The position numbers and the translations under genes are program-made. DNA of 64,000 bases from Bdellovibrio reynosensis (lineage in GTDB: Bacteria; Bdellovibrionota; Bdellovibrionia; Bdellovibrionales; Bdellovibrionaceae), in NCBI RefSeq assembly GCF_022814725.1, contig NZ_CP093442.1:558001-622000 (forward strand), given 5' to 3'. Of this stretch, positions 53,840-63,300 are shown in pieces; the first letter of the stretch is position 1, and each line of letters opens with the position of its first letter. The notes below the pieces were generated by a model that made no database searches, was not told the DNA's origin, and was given only the letters and a program-made list of their open reading frames with translations.

Positions 53840-53995
53840 GGTCTAGGGCGATAAGTTCTATTTCAAGCAGAGGATGCCACCCCGGCGAAAGCCAGAAGGG
53901 AAGCGGAAAATCCTCAAAACCTCGGTAAGGTTCTAGACCAACTCTGAACGCCAGAGACCTCGGTCGACAAAAAACCGCCGTAATCACGGCTTCTT
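53840..53995 (+). ncRNA. Multi-stem leader RNA candidate upstream of fumarase
   Basis: A closing stem GGTCTAG (53840-53846) with CTAGACC (53933-53939) encloses GAGGAT/ATCCTC (53870-53875 with 53910-53915), inside which is a GNRA-type hairpin GGC-GAAA-GCC (53884-53893), then AACCT/AGGTT (53918-53932). Outside follow CTCTG/CAGAG (53942-53956) and a terminator-like GCCGT/ACGGC hairpin (53977-53990) ending in TTCTT. CCTCGG occurs twice (53921 and 53959) and can pair with CCGAGG near 54032, giving alternative folds. The layout is riboswitch-like, but I match no known class. Confidence 0.5.
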
Positions 53996-54076
53996 AAAAA
54001 TCCCATCCCAAAGCCCACCTAAAAAAGCCGCACCGAGGCTTGCGCGCGGAACAGCGCATTTGTTATTTTATGTGCT

Positions 54077-55693
54077 ATGTCATTTAAATATTCTCCGCTT
54101 TACGAAAAACAAAAAGATACCACTCAATACAAAAAAATCTCTGGCGACCATGTTCGCGTCGAAAAATTTGGCGATAAAGAAGTTTTGGTTGTTGAACCGG
54201 CTGCCCTTGAATTCCTTGCCCAAGAGGCATTAAGCGACGTATCCCATCTGCTTCGCCCAGCGCATTTAGAAAAATTAGAAAACATTCTTAAAGATCCAGA
54301 AGCCTCACCGAACGATCGTTTCGTGGCAGTGGATTTATTGAAAAATGCCATCATCGCAGCGCAAATGGAATTTCCATCCTGCCAAGATACCGGAACAGCC
54401 ATTGTGGTGGGTAAAAAAGGTGAAAGAGTTTTCACTGGGGCTGATGATAAAGAGCATCTTTCAAAAGGTATCTTCAATACCTACCAAAAGCGCAACTTAC
54501 GTTTTTCGCAAATGGCTGCGCTTTCATTCTTTGAAGAAAAAAACACGGGTTCTAACTTGCCTGCACAGATTGATCTGTATTCAGAGCAAGGTGACGAATA
54601 TAACTTTTTGTTTTTAGCAAAAGGTGGCGGTAGTGCCAATAAATCCTACCTTTATCAAAAAACCAAAGCTGTTTTAAATCCTGAAGGTTTTGAAAAGTTT
54701 GTTAGAGAGACTTTAAACTCACTAGGTACAGCGGCATGTCCTCCGTACCATTTAGCGTTTTGCGTAGGCGGTACTTCTGCAGAGGAAACTCTGAAAATCG
54801 TAAAATACGCTTCTGCAGGTTATCTTGATGGTTTGCCAACCACAGGCAGCGACGGCGGCAGGGCCTACCGTGATCTTGAAATGGAAAAGAAGGTTGAGGA
54901 GTGGGCCCGTGAGACAGGAATTGGTGCCCAGTTCGGCGGTAAATACTTCGTGCACGATGTGCGTGTGATTCGTTTGCCTCGTCATGGGGCCAGTTGCCCG
55001 ATTGGTGTCGGTGTAAGTTGTTCCGCGGATAGAAATATCAAAGGTAAAATTACTCGCGATGGTATTTTCCTAGAGCAACTTGAACTTCATCCTGAGCAGT
55101 ATCTTCCCAATCATCTGAAAGATGCAGAAGCAAAAGCGATCGAAATTGATTTAAATAAACCCATCCAAGAAACTTTAAAAATTCTTTCGGAACAAAAAGT
55201 CGCGACACGCGTGATGCTAAATGGTCCCTTGATAGTGGCGCGCGATATCGCCCATGCGAAATTAAAAGAAAAAGTCGATCGTGGTGAAGGTGTTCCTGAA
55301 TATTTTAAAAATTATGCCGTTTATTATGCGGGACCTGCGAAAACTCCAAAAGGTTATGCTTCAGGAGCTTTCGGTCCGACGACAAGTGAACGCATGGATC
55401 CTTATGTAGGTACTTTCCAAAGCCTTGGTGCTTCGATGATCATGTTGGGTAAGGGAAACCGCAGCCCGCAGGTAACTGAAGCATGCAAGCAGTATGGTGG
55501 TTTCTATTTAGGTTCCATTGGTGGACCTGCGGCCCGCTTAGGTAAAGAGTGCATCACCAAAGTTGAAGTTTTAGATTTCCCAGAACTTGGAATGGAATCA
55601 GTTTGGAAAATCGAAGTTAAAGATTTCCCGGCCTTCATCATCGTCGATGACAAAGGCAATGATTTCTTTAAGTCCTTTATTAAAAAACTTTAG
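54077..55693 (+). CDS. fumA: Class I fumarate hydratase (4Fe-4S)
   Basis: TCA-cycle enzyme that hydrates fumarate to malate; cytoplasmic. The 538-residue protein has both class I halves. The three cluster cysteines are C102 (PSCQDTG), C221 (GTAACPPYH) and C307 (GASCPIGVG). The C-terminal beta domain has GPTTSERMD and KGNRSPQV. Length is close to E. coli FumA/FumB; the symbol stands for the class, since A and B cannot be told apart here. The 5' region is long and structured. The gene overlaps the convergent permease by four bases. Confidence 0.93.
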   Translation: MSFKYSPLYEKQKDTTQYKKISGDHVRVEKFGDKEVLVVEPAALEFLAQEALSDVSHLLRPAHLEKLENILKDPEASPNDRFVAVDLLKNAIIAAQMEFPSCQDTGTAIVVGKKGERVFTGADDKEHLSKGIFNTYQKRNLRFSQMAALSFFEEKNTGSNLPAQIDLYSEQGDEYNFLFLAKGGGSANKSYLYQKTKAVLNPEGFEKFVRETLNSLGTAACPPYHLAFCVGGTSAEETLKIVKYASAGYLDGLPTTGSDGGRAYRDLEMEKKVEEWARETGIGAQFGGKYFVHDVRVIRLPRHGASCPIGVGVSCSADRNIKGKITRDGIFLEQLELHPEQYLPNHLKDAEAKAIEIDLNKPIQETLKILSEQKVATRVMLNGPLIVARDIAHAKLKEKVDRGEGVPEYFKNYAVYYAGPAKTPKGYASGAFGPTTSERMDPYVGTFQSLGASMIMLGKGNRSPQVTEACKQYGGFYLGSIGGPAARLGKECITKVEVLDFPELGMESVWKIEVKDFPAFIIVDDKGNDFFKSFIKKL

Positions 55694-56733
55694 TTATCTC
55701 TAACTTTAAGTAAAAGCGGACTGATTCTTACAAATAAATTCATAATCACCGGGCCGATTAAAAGGCCCGGAATTCCCATGATGATAATGGCTCCGACCAC
55801 GCTCGTAAACGCCACCACAACAGAAATATCTTCTTCTCCACCGACCATGTAGGGTCGAAGAATATTATCAATACTTCCGGCAATAAGACCCACTACGACC
55901 AAGCCTGCTGCAGCTCCGGGGCGATTGCCCACGAAAGCAAGCACCGCCAATGCGAATGCCACAGGTGCTGCACCAATCACTGGAATAAACGACAGGAAGA
56001 ATGTCAGTGTGATCACAAGCCAGAAGTCCCCTTCACCAAAGATGACGCTGCCAAGGCCCACAACGGTTGCTTGAATAAGACCGATAACTAAAGTTGAAAA
56101 CAAAGTCAGTGAGCAGCTTTTTTTAAATATTCTGATCACGGGTTCGGTCATTTCAGGATTCAACGGACTGTATTTTAAAATCCAATCTTTCACACGGGGA
56201 GCCTTCCATAAAAGAACGGAAAGGGCCGCTATGAATACCACGCTGGATACTACAATCTGAGGCAGCTGAGCCAAAAGCTCCGTTGAAAAATTCAAAAGAA
56301 TAGTGCCGATCTTTTTTAACGAACCCTCGGCGAAGTCCCGCATCGGGGTCATCAGATCAGCACCAGTAAGATCAGAAACTCTTTGCGCACCGTTAAGCAC
56401 AAACTCTTTTAAAGATTGCACTTGTTGTAAGATCTTATCTTTTTCAATTGTCTGTGGCTGGCTAAGACTTGTAACCAAGCGATAGATCGCAAGGGAAATC
56501 GGTAACCAAAACCCAATGAAGCCGCCGATAATAAAAAACACAATCAATGTTTTGCGGTTGATCTTGGTGCGATCAGAAATTCGGTAAATCAGATCATTCA
56601 TTCCCAGTGCAAAAATTCCCGCCAGAACCAAAGGTACGACAAAAGGAATGTTGATTATAACAAATAGGACTAACAAAAATAAAAAGAGCAGCCAGTTAAC
56701 GAAAAGACCCCGGGCTTTTAAAATTTCAATCAT
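55690..56733 (-). CDS. AI-2E/PerM-family permease
   Basis: A 347-residue membrane protein with about seven helices. The family pattern is clear: [20 protein letters not shown] at the N-terminus, a soluble central domain with paired Leu/Val helices, then [24 protein letters not shown] and [14 protein letters not shown], the most conserved stretch of the AI-2E (UPF0118) family. Roles of relatives include autoinducer export, Na+/H+ exchange and cell-envelope functions, so substrate is open. It is followed (in transcription order it is preceded) by the Cys-rich gene two bases away. Confidence 0.88.
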   Translation of the reverse strand: MIEILKARGLFVNWLLFLFLLVLFVIINIPFVVPLVLAGIFALGMNDLIYRISDRTKINRKTLIVFFIIGGFIGFWLPISLAIYRLVTSLSQPQTIEKDKILQQVQSLKEFVLNGAQRVSDLTGADLMTPMRDFAEGSLKKIGTILLNFSTELLAQLPQIVVSSVVFIAALSVLLWKAPRVKDWILKYSPLNPEMTEPVIRIFKKSCSLTLFSTLVIGLIQATVVGLGSVIFGEGDFWLVITLTFFLSFIPVIGAAPVAFALAVLAFVGNRPGAAAGLVVVGLIAGSIDNILRPYMVGGEEDISVVVAFTSVVGAIIIMGIPGLLIGPVIMNLFVRISPLLLKVRDN

Positions 56734-56735
56734 GG

Positions 56736-57065
56736 CTAGTCCCTCACTTCACATTGCATGCGGCAATCAGATCGACAGTTGATCCATGTTCCATCGTGAC
56801 GAGGCGGAAGATAGTTGGGACTGCAGAAAGTATTGCAGGTAGTTGTATAAGTTATCGATCTGCCGCGTTCAGAAACTTCGCAAGTGAAACGGGCATTTCG
56901 TTGTGCTTCGGATTCAGATTGACGTTGAATATTTGAAAAACAAAGAGAACCGCTATTGGCGTTGCAGAAGGAGTATTGTTGTCCTCGTCCACTTACGTAG
57001 ATGCTTTTAGCCAAAGCCAAGCTGTGGAATGAAAAAACAAAAGCGAGAAGCAAAATAAAACGCAT
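56736..57065 (-). CDS. Small secreted cysteine-rich protein
   Basis: ATG at 57065 gives a 109-residue product with a signal peptide (RFILLLAFVFSFHSLALAKS); GGGGG lies five bases before the ATG. The mature domain has eight Cys, likely four disulfides, and many Arg, Ser and Tyr. No family recognised. The stop is two bases before the AI-2E start, so they are co-transcribed. Confidence 0.7.
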   Translation of the reverse strand: MRFILLLAFVFSFHSLALAKSIYVSGRGQQYSFCNANSGSLCFSNIQRQSESEAQRNARFTCEVSERGRSITYTTTCNTFCSPNYLPPRHDGTWINCRSDCRMQCEVRD

Positions 57066-57122
57066 AAAATCCCCCTCTGTCAATCAACGCACAGTTTAGA
57101 GGGGGAGGCAATATGTTCTATG

Positions 57123-57785
57123 TTAGCCTTGAGTCAGAAACTGCACTCCCAGCTCTTGAATTTCTTCGTTCGCATTCCATCTTGTCCACCGAACTTGGCC
57201 TTCCACTTGGACATATTCACCTTTTTTATTTTGATAGCTAAGGTTGATAAAGTCTTTCTTAGCATAAAAAGGGGCTTTGATTTTAACGCAAGATCCATTG
57301 ATCGAGATATTTTCAAAACTGCCACCAAGAATAGGTTGGAACCCTTTGTTTTCCATTCCCGCAGGCAGTAGCGAAGGACTTAGCAATGGACGGGGAGAAT
57401 GGGATTCGCGGCTGTCCTGGCGAAGTTCCAAATCTTTTCCGTTCAGATAGGCGATAATGTCCTTATGCAGATTTTCTTCTTCAGTTTTCCACAGCACGAT
57501 AAAGTCTTTGTTGCTTTTCAGGCGAATGCGCATGGGGCCTGACAATTCATTTACGATGAAAATCGTTTTTACGTTGTTAAAACTTTTTTGTAGGTAAGAG
57601 TACAAATCGAAGTGACGCACTTCTAAAAACGGCAAGTAAACTACGATGATATTTTCCCCAGAACTTTGTTGAAGGGCATTTCTTAAGTTATATGGGTTTT
57701 CAATAAGACTGCAGTTAAAGCTATTCACTTTCTTAAGCTGCGTCGGAATAGTGTTAGCGCCCGTGATATAAATATTTGTATTCAT
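57123..57785 (-). CDS. PilZ-domain protein
   Basis: ATG at 57785 has GGGGGAAC upstream. The 220-residue protein has an N-terminal domain (1-120) of Rossmann-like alternating strands (IIVVYLPFLEV, TIFIVNEL) reminiscent of a degenerate receiver, and a C-terminal PilZ domain. PilZ signs: Arg-rich segment RESHSPR near residue 130 and the ENISINGSCVKI motif (N-x-S-x-x-G). It probably binds c-di-GMP and acts on motility or export. The Arg spacing is not the exact RxxxR, so binding should be tested. Confidence 0.7.
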   Translation of the reverse strand: MNTNIYITGANTIPTQLKKVNSFNCSLIENPYNLRNALQQSSGENIIVVYLPFLEVRHFDLYSYLQKSFNNVKTIFIVNELSGPMRIRLKSNKDFIVLWKTEEENLHKDIIAYLNGKDLELRQDSRESHSPRPLLSPSLLPAGMENKGFQPILGGSFENISINGSCVKIKAPFYAKKDFINLSYQNKKGEYVQVEGQVRWTRWNANEEIQELGVQFLTQG

Positions 57786-57941
57786 CTTGTTCCCCCTGAT
57801 GTTTGTCTTTCCTAAAGCAAAGGGGAAGCCAAACTGCAGAGGAAACAAAATGCAGGAGATACTTAAATCGCTGAACACCTGTCTAAGAAAACCTAACAGC
57901 GTAACCTTTCACTGTCTCAAGATGAGACAAAAGCGTCCCAG

Positions 57942-60326
57942 CTACACTGTAGGGATCATTGGCGGCGTTCCAGGTGAAGGAGGAGGTGGAGGCAATCTTT
58001 CCCAACGGGGAAGCTCCACGCCCAAAGTTAACTTTAAAACGTCATTCACATCTTCAACGAAATGAAACTGAATGTCTTTTAAAATTTCTTTAGGGATTTC
58101 CTTAAGATCTTTTTCGTTTTTGTTACATAGAATCACTTCACGAACCCCGGCCCGGTGGGCAGCGATTACTTTTTCTTTGATTCCTCCCACGGGAAGAATG
58201 CTTCCGCGTAAAGAGATTTCGCCACTCATCGCAAGTTTGGGATCTACGGGTTTTCCAAGTAACAAGGAAGCCATTGAGGCAACCATGGTTAATCCCGCCG
58301 AGGGACCATCTTTAGGTATTGCGCCGGCAGGTACATGGACGTGTATATCTTTTTTACTAAAGTCTAATAAGGGATCAGCTAAAGGCAGGCGGGACTTCAG
58401 CAAGCTTAAGGCGATCTTAGCTGATTCTTGCATAACCTCACCCAGCTGCCCTGTTAACAAGAGCTGTCCAGTTCCAGCCATTTGCGCCGATTCTATAAAT
58501 AGGATGTCGCCACCCACTGGAGTCCACGCAAGGCCCGTAACCACACCGGGCGGAAGAAGAGTCTCTGTCATATCACTAGAGAATCGTTCGCTACCCAGGA
58601 TTTCTTCAAGGTCTTTCACATCCACAGTCAGACCTCGACCGTCGGTTTTAACTAACTTCAAACTCATGAATTTACAGATGGTCGCGATCTTTCTTTGCAG
58701 ATCCCGCACACCGGCTTCGCGGGTGTAGTGAGTCAGCAATTTTAACAGAGCCTCCTCTGTTATTTTTAAAGACTCATTATCAAGACCATGTTCTTTCAGC
58801 TGTTTAGGCCAAAGGTAACGTTGGGCAATTTGTTTTTTCTCGTCGATGGTGTAACCACTTAAATCCACTACTTCCATACGATCTAAAAGTGGTAATGGAA
58901 TTCCCTCTAAAGAGTTCGCAGTCGCAATGAAAAAGACTTTGGAAAGATCAAACGGAGTGTCCAAGTAATGATCTTGGAAACTGTTATTCTGTTCAGGATC
59001 TAACACCTCAAGCATCGCAGAAGCAGGATCGCCACCAAAGCCTTTGGTAAGTTTATCAATCTCATCTAAGACGAAGACAGGATCGTTTTCTCCTGCTTTT
59101 TTAATTGCAGAGATGATTCGGCCGGGAAGGGCGCCAATGTAAGTTCGGCGATGTCCGCGAATTTCAGCATCATCTCTGACGCCGCCCAGACTGACGCGAA
59201 CATATTTTTTACCTAGAGCTCGCGCAATACTTTTCCCCAAAGACGTCTTACCAACTCCAGGGGGCCCAATAAACATTAAAATAGAACCCTGATGGGATTT
59301 TCTTAACTTCATCACCGCCAAATGTTGCAGAATACGGCCTTTGATTTTTTCTAAGCCATAGTGATCTTCATTTAAAATTCGTTCAGCATCATCTAAATCG
59401 ATTTCTTTTTGATCGGATGATTTGCTCCACGGTAAGTCCAGCATCAATTCCAGATGAGTGCGAATCATTTGATATTCTGGTGAAGCTGAATTAATTGTTT
59501 CAAGCCTTTTTAGTTGATTGCTAGCAAGCTCGAAAGCTTCCAGGGGCATTCCGGCTTTTTCAATGCGCTCTTTGAATTTTGAAAAAAGGTCGCCATTTTC
59601 GCCTTCGCCCAGCTCTTCGCGAATGACTCGCATCTGTTCCCGCAAAATCGTTTCTTTCTGACTTTGCTGGAAGCTTTCGTTCAGTTTGTCGCGAATACCG
59701 CGCTGAACTTTCAAGCGCTCTTTCAATTCTTGCAGGCGATCTAAAAGTTTTAATGTTCGATCTTTTAAGGTTGCTGTTTCAAGAATGTCTTGTTTTTCCG
59801 TTACGGAAATATCAGCGTAGGCCGCCACCATATTGCTCAGTGTGGTCAGGTCTTCGATATCATCCAGCATTTCTTTGACTTGTTTAGCGCTTCCAGGAAG
59901 TAGGTCTAAAAGTTCATCACTTAATAAGTGAAGACTGGAAAGCAAAGCCTCTTCGGTTTTTTTATCCATCACACCGCGATCTTCATATCCTTCGCTTTGC
60001 ACTTCAAAAAAACCCTCGGTTTCCTGGGTTTGTACAACACGAACTCGTTGATGGGCTTTAACTAAAACATTGTAACTTCCGTCTGGATCGACACGAAAGG
60101 ATTCAACCTTGGCTAAAGTGCCGACGGAATAAAGGTCTTCCATTTTATTGATGTTATCATCAGGATTTTTTTGCGTAAGTAAAACGACCCAGTGATTTTC
60201 TTTTAAGGCTTTTTGCAAAGCGGAAATACTTTTTTCTCTTCCCACCCGCAACGGCATGGCGATATCAGGGAATAGCACCGAGTTTTTTAAAGGAATAACT
60301 GGTATGAATCCAGAGACATAGGACAC
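57942..60326 (-). CDS. lon: ATP-dependent protease Lon
   Basis: I prefer the GTG at 60326, with GAGG about seven bases upstream, over an in-frame ATG at 60356 with no ribosome site. The product has an N-terminal substrate domain (FIPVIPLKNSVLFP), Walker A GPPGVGKTS, Walker B VFVLDEIDKL, and the Ser-Lys protease domain: PKDGPSAGLTM contains the catalytic Ser, and GGIKEKVIAAHRAG the Lys. An odd Pro-rich tail (LPPPPPSPGTPP) extends the C-terminus. Lon degrades misfolded and regulatory proteins in the cytoplasm. At about 794 residues it is near normal length. Confidence 0.95.
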   Translation of the reverse strand: MSYVSGFIPVIPLKNSVLFPDIAMPLRVGREKSISALQKALKENHWVVLLTQKNPDDNINKMEDLYSVGTLAKVESFRVDPDGSYNVLVKAHQRVRVVQTQETEGFFEVQSEGYEDRGVMDKKTEEALLSSLHLLSDELLDLLPGSAKQVKEMLDDIEDLTTLSNMVAAYADISVTEKQDILETATLKDRTLKLLDRLQELKERLKVQRGIRDKLNESFQQSQKETILREQMRVIREELGEGENGDLFSKFKERIEKAGMPLEAFELASNQLKRLETINSASPEYQMIRTHLELMLDLPWSKSSDQKEIDLDDAERILNEDHYGLEKIKGRILQHLAVMKLRKSHQGSILMFIGPPGVGKTSLGKSIARALGKKYVRVSLGGVRDDAEIRGHRRTYIGALPGRIISAIKKAGENDPVFVLDEIDKLTKGFGGDPASAMLEVLDPEQNNSFQDHYLDTPFDLSKVFFIATANSLEGIPLPLLDRMEVVDLSGYTIDEKKQIAQRYLWPKQLKEHGLDNESLKITEEALLKLLTHYTREAGVRDLQRKIATICKFMSLKLVKTDGRGLTVDVKDLEEILGSERFSSDMTETLLPPGVVTGLAWTPVGGDILFIESAQMAGTGQLLLTGQLGEVMQESAKIALSLLKSRLPLADPLLDFSKKDIHVHVPAGAIPKDGPSAGLTMVASMASLLLGKPVDPKLAMSGEISLRGSILPVGGIKEKVIAAHRAGVREVILCNKNEKDLKEIPKEILKDIQFHFVEDVNDVLKLTLGVELPRWERLPPPPPSPGTPPMIPTV

Positions 60327-60497
60327 GGTTACCTCACTTTCCCCATCAAAAAACATGGGGATGTAACAAAGATGTGCACTAACTACGTTCCGTCAAGTCG
60401 CTTAGATATAGTCTATCATTGTAAAGAGCCGTGAGGACGCTTCACTGAACATTGTGCTGGAAAACACTTAGAGATATGATTGTCGTTTTAAACTCGA

Positions 60498-61382
60498 TTA
60501 GGATTTAAACGAATCTGCAAGCGCGATATCGCGCACGATTCCGCCGAAAGGACCGCAGTAAACGCTTTCCTCTAACCAGACCATCTCGCTAGATAGTTCG
60601 TCCTTAAAAATAATTTTTGCCCAAAAGCGATTTACATTGTCCCACGAATAACCGCGTCCCTTTAAAAATTCTTTGGATTCAAAAGGGGCACTGCTAGCAA
60701 TAACATGGGCCATTGGTCTGCGTGCATTGTGCAAAAGTTCCGCAAGGTAAGGTTGATTATTTTTACCAGGAAGGCTGATGAGATATAACAAGGCATCCAC
60801 ATCGTTGATCGCGCGATGAGAGTCGGTAAAAAAACCGTGATAGACATTTAACAACTCAAGTTTGGAACTGGTAAAACCTTGACCATTCCAGTTGACCTGT
60901 TTCACTGAACAACCCCAAATTTTTTCTTTTGATATTGATGATTTTCTATCAATGAACGGGCGATCAAAGCGCGCATTGTGGGCGATGATCAAGCTGGCTT
61001 GTTCCAAAAGTTTATTTACTTCCGCCCAATCAATATTTTTTCCTGCGACCATTTCATCAGTAATGCCTGTAAGTTCCGAAATCTCTGCAGAAATAGCCAC
61101 GCTGGGATCTTGGAAGGAACTGTAGGCGGCTCCCAATTTTAAAACTTCACCGGTGTTGCGATTAAAGAAAAATTGGCGCATTCCAATTTCAATAATCTTG
61201 TCTTCAGATTGGTTTAAGCCGGTGGTTTCCACATCAAGCACGATTCCGATTCTTACAAGGTCGGCGTTGTTCTGCATCCAAGTATCCGTTGCATAGGCCG
61301 GAGTGGCAATAGGGCAGCCCTCAAGACGCTGTAGGGTCACTGTTCTGCCATCATCTGATTTTCCTAACCAACGGAATGCCAT
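60498..61382 (-). CDS. DnaQ-like 3'-5' exonuclease (DEDDh)
   Basis: A 294-residue exonuclease-fold protein. Exo I is in VLDVETTGL (Asp, Glu), Exo II in IIAHNARFD (Asp), Exo III in HRAINDVDALL (His and Asp), so it is DEDDh. It has an N-terminal extension of about 45 residues and a C-terminal domain after residue 210 with a Trp-rich stretch (GRGYSWDNVNRFWAKI), like stand-alone DnaQ-like exonucleases of unknown pathway. Likely acts on DNA or RNA ends. Not DNA polymerase III epsilon by context. Confidence 0.85.
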   Translation of the reverse strand: MAFRWLGKSDDGRTVTLQRLEGCPIATPAYATDTWMQNNADLVRIGIVLDVETTGLNQSEDKIIEIGMRQFFFNRNTGEVLKLGAAYSSFQDPSVAISAEISELTGITDEMVAGKNIDWAEVNKLLEQASLIIAHNARFDRPFIDRKSSISKEKIWGCSVKQVNWNGQGFTSSKLELLNVYHGFFTDSHRAINDVDALLYLISLPGKNNQPYLAELLHNARRPMAHVIASSAPFESKEFLKGRGYSWDNVNRFWAKIIFKDELSSEMVWLEESVYCGPFGGIVRDIALADSFKS

Positions 61383-61532
61383 TTCTAATCTCCTTTAACA
61401 AAGCTAATAAAAGCAGAAGACGTCATCATACTCAAGTCATGAATGGCCAAAACGTAATCAATGAATCTTGATAAAAACTAGTCACAATTTACTAACAAGA
61501 GTATATATCGTTTCCGTTTGAAGAGGTTTGAT

Positions 61533-61877
61533 TTGAAAGCTCTCATGTTCATTACTATTTCTTTCCTAGGTGTTTTAGTTTCTATGCCTAGTCTTGCAGA
61601 AACTTTGCAATGTGCGCTTTGGGAAAACGTGTCAGGCGTGGATTTTAAACAATCCCTTATCCTAAGCCAGGGTCAGCAAAGAAATATTCAAACATTAACT
61701 CACACCTTCGAAGGTGCTATATCTTATCGGCGCTATCATGTTTTAGTAAAAATACGAGAGCAAGGTGGTTCCCATCACCAATATTCTATTTTCAATGTTT
61801 CGGATAAGCCAAAATCCTTTCTGCTTGCGCAAAGTAAAAATGGGGACTCTCTAAAAATGAATTGCGCGATTCAATAA
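61533..61877 (+). CDS. Small secreted protein of unknown function
   Basis: TTG at 61533 is chosen because AAGAGG lies about six bases upstream; a TTG at 61518 and an ATG at 61545 are alternatives. The 114-residue product has a signal peptide (ALMFITISFLGVLVSMPSLAE) and a small mature domain with two Cys (at each end) and beta-like strands. No family recognised. It leads a two-gene unit with the 61888 gene. Confidence 0.65.
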   Translation: MKALMFITISFLGVLVSMPSLAETLQCALWENVSGVDFKQSLILSQGQQRNIQTLTHTFEGAISYRRYHVLVKIREQGGSHHQYSIFNVSDKPKSFLLAQSKNGDSLKMNCAIQ

Positions 61878-61887
61878 GGGTAGAAAA

Positions 61888-62193
61888 ATGAAAGAACTCG
61901 CTTTAGACGCTAGTCACTTGACCGTTCGTAGTAACTTAAAAAATCAGCTTAATCAGTTGCGCGCCCTTTATACAATGGTGCTGAATGGCCGAAAATGTCC
62001 AAGGGAGTTTATCAAAGATCATTGGTTGATCGCTGGCTTTATCCAGCTTGAGCGACAACCATTAGGTGTGGAGTATTTAGAACTAACCCAGAAGTTGGAG
62101 CTCATCCTGGCAAGTACAAGTAAGAAATGTGACGTTTCAGATCTACTTACACAGATGGAAAACAAATTAAAAGAGATCATTTATTTAGCATAA
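61888..62193 (+). CDS. Small helical protein of unknown function
   Basis: A 101-residue, mostly helical, basic cytoplasmic protein with ATG preceded by AAGGG. Two Cys and no export signal. Ten bases after the previous stop, so co-transcribed; a strong terminator follows at once. I do not recognise it. Confidence 0.68.
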   Translation: MKELALDASHLTVRSNLKNQLNQLRALYTMVLNGRKCPREFIKDHWLIAGFIQLERQPLGVEYLELTQKLELILASTSKKCDVSDLLTQMENKLKEIIYLA

Positions 62194-62227
62194 AAAAGGG
62201 AAGCACTTGCTTCCCTTTTTTTTTTTT
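62192..62227 (+). terminator. Bidirectional rho-independent terminator
   Basis: GGGAAGC (62198-62204) and GCTTCCC (62209-62215) with an ACTT loop, flanked by A6 upstream and a long T run. It serves the plus-strand pair and the convergent MEDS gene. Confidence 0.93.
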
Positions 62228-63110
62228 ATTGAAGACTTCTTAGATTGCTTGAAATCGCAGCCAAGGTCCGAGCGCTCTTTTCAATTTCCAATAACGAAAT
62301 GTCATCGTTTTTTGTTGTCTTTAATTTATCAACCGAAGTTAGGATTGAAGATAAAGAAATTTTAAGCGCCCCACTAAGATTTTCTAGCAGGGTTTCATTT
62401 TGAATTTCGGCGTTGGTAGTAACCTTTAAAAGATCATTTTCGATATCACGGAGCGCTCGCTCTGTAGTTTTTCTTTGCGCAACTTCATTTTGCAATAGCA
62501 TCGTTTTGTATTGGAATTGTTGAATTAGCAACTTTTGCAAGTCTTCATTAGAATTCTCAATATCATCAGCAGAAATAATGTGATCATGACTGCAGCACAC
62601 TTGATTTAAACTTTCGCCGCCCTTGTCGCTAACGAATGCGCCGTTGTGATAGCCGCACAGAAGAGAAAAATCTCGGGTTAAAGAGAGTTCATTCCACAGT
62701 CCTTCAAGAGCCAAGGTGGCCTTAGGATTATTGCCCTTCATTAAAACGTTGACCATCTCGCCATAGGCGCGAACTGCTGGGAACTGCGCAATTTTTTGAT
62801 CAAGAAATGAACCGATGTGGTTCAGGAATAAATCTTTGTCTGGCATCCCATCAACCATAAACTTTGCAAGAGTTTCTTGGGCATCTAAGATGCAAAGCTG
62901 TGAACGTTCCAGCGCGGAAGCAGTATCAAAACCCAAGTGATTTAAGTGACTGCGGAAGGCTTCGAGATGTTCCTTGGTTGCCACGAGGATGACGGCTTCG
63001 CCGTTGAGCAGACCCGTGATGATAAAGTTAGTGACCGTCTTTACTAGTTGAGTATCGCGATCATACAAATGCAAAAAATGGCTTTTCTTTGAATTTTTGT
63101 CTTTCAACAT
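62226..63110 (-). CDS. MEDS-domain sensory protein with degenerate kinase-like tail
   Basis: A 294-residue protein. Residues about 10-170 match the MEDS (DcmR-type) sensory domain: HFLHLYDRDTQLVKTVTNFI, then EAVILVATKEHLEAF and YGEMVNVLMKGNNPKAT. The rest is a coiled coil (about 195-245) and a four-helix stretch (250-294) that looks like HisKA, but the phospho-acceptor position reads LSGALKISLSSI with Gly where His would be, and there is no HATPase domain. It may dimerise with a kinase or act as an adaptor. It is divergent from the ethylene-receptor-like kinase at 63301. Confidence 0.78.
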   Translation of the reverse strand: MLKDKNSKKSHFLHLYDRDTQLVKTVTNFIITGLLNGEAVILVATKEHLEAFRSHLNHLGFDTASALERSQLCILDAQETLAKFMVDGMPDKDLFLNHIGSFLDQKIAQFPAVRAYGEMVNVLMKGNNPKATLALEGLWNELSLTRDFSLLCGYHNGAFVSDKGGESLNQVCCSHDHIISADDIENSNEDLQKLLIQQFQYKTMLLQNEVAQRKTTERALRDIENDLLKVTTNAEIQNETLLENLSGALKISLSSILTSVDKLKTTKNDDISLLEIEKSARTLAAISSNLRSLQ

Positions 63111-63300
63111 GGGTATAAATTAGTAGACCAAACAGGTGGCAGTTGGAAGAAAGAATTCTCACATTTAACAAATGTAATATGGCGTGTTGAAGTTTTTCAG
63201 ACCGTTTATTGTTTTCTAAAGGAGCTATGTAACAATACATGAGTCCTTCTCTAAGTCCGCGCCATATAATTCCAACTTATCAAATTGCGCGGAGGCATAA

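Noticed and set aside
53840-53995. Known riboswitch classes (c-di-GMP, cobalamin, TPP, FMN, lysine, glycine, SAH), SRP RNA, RNase P
   Set aside because: None of the remembered core motifs is present in the expected order.
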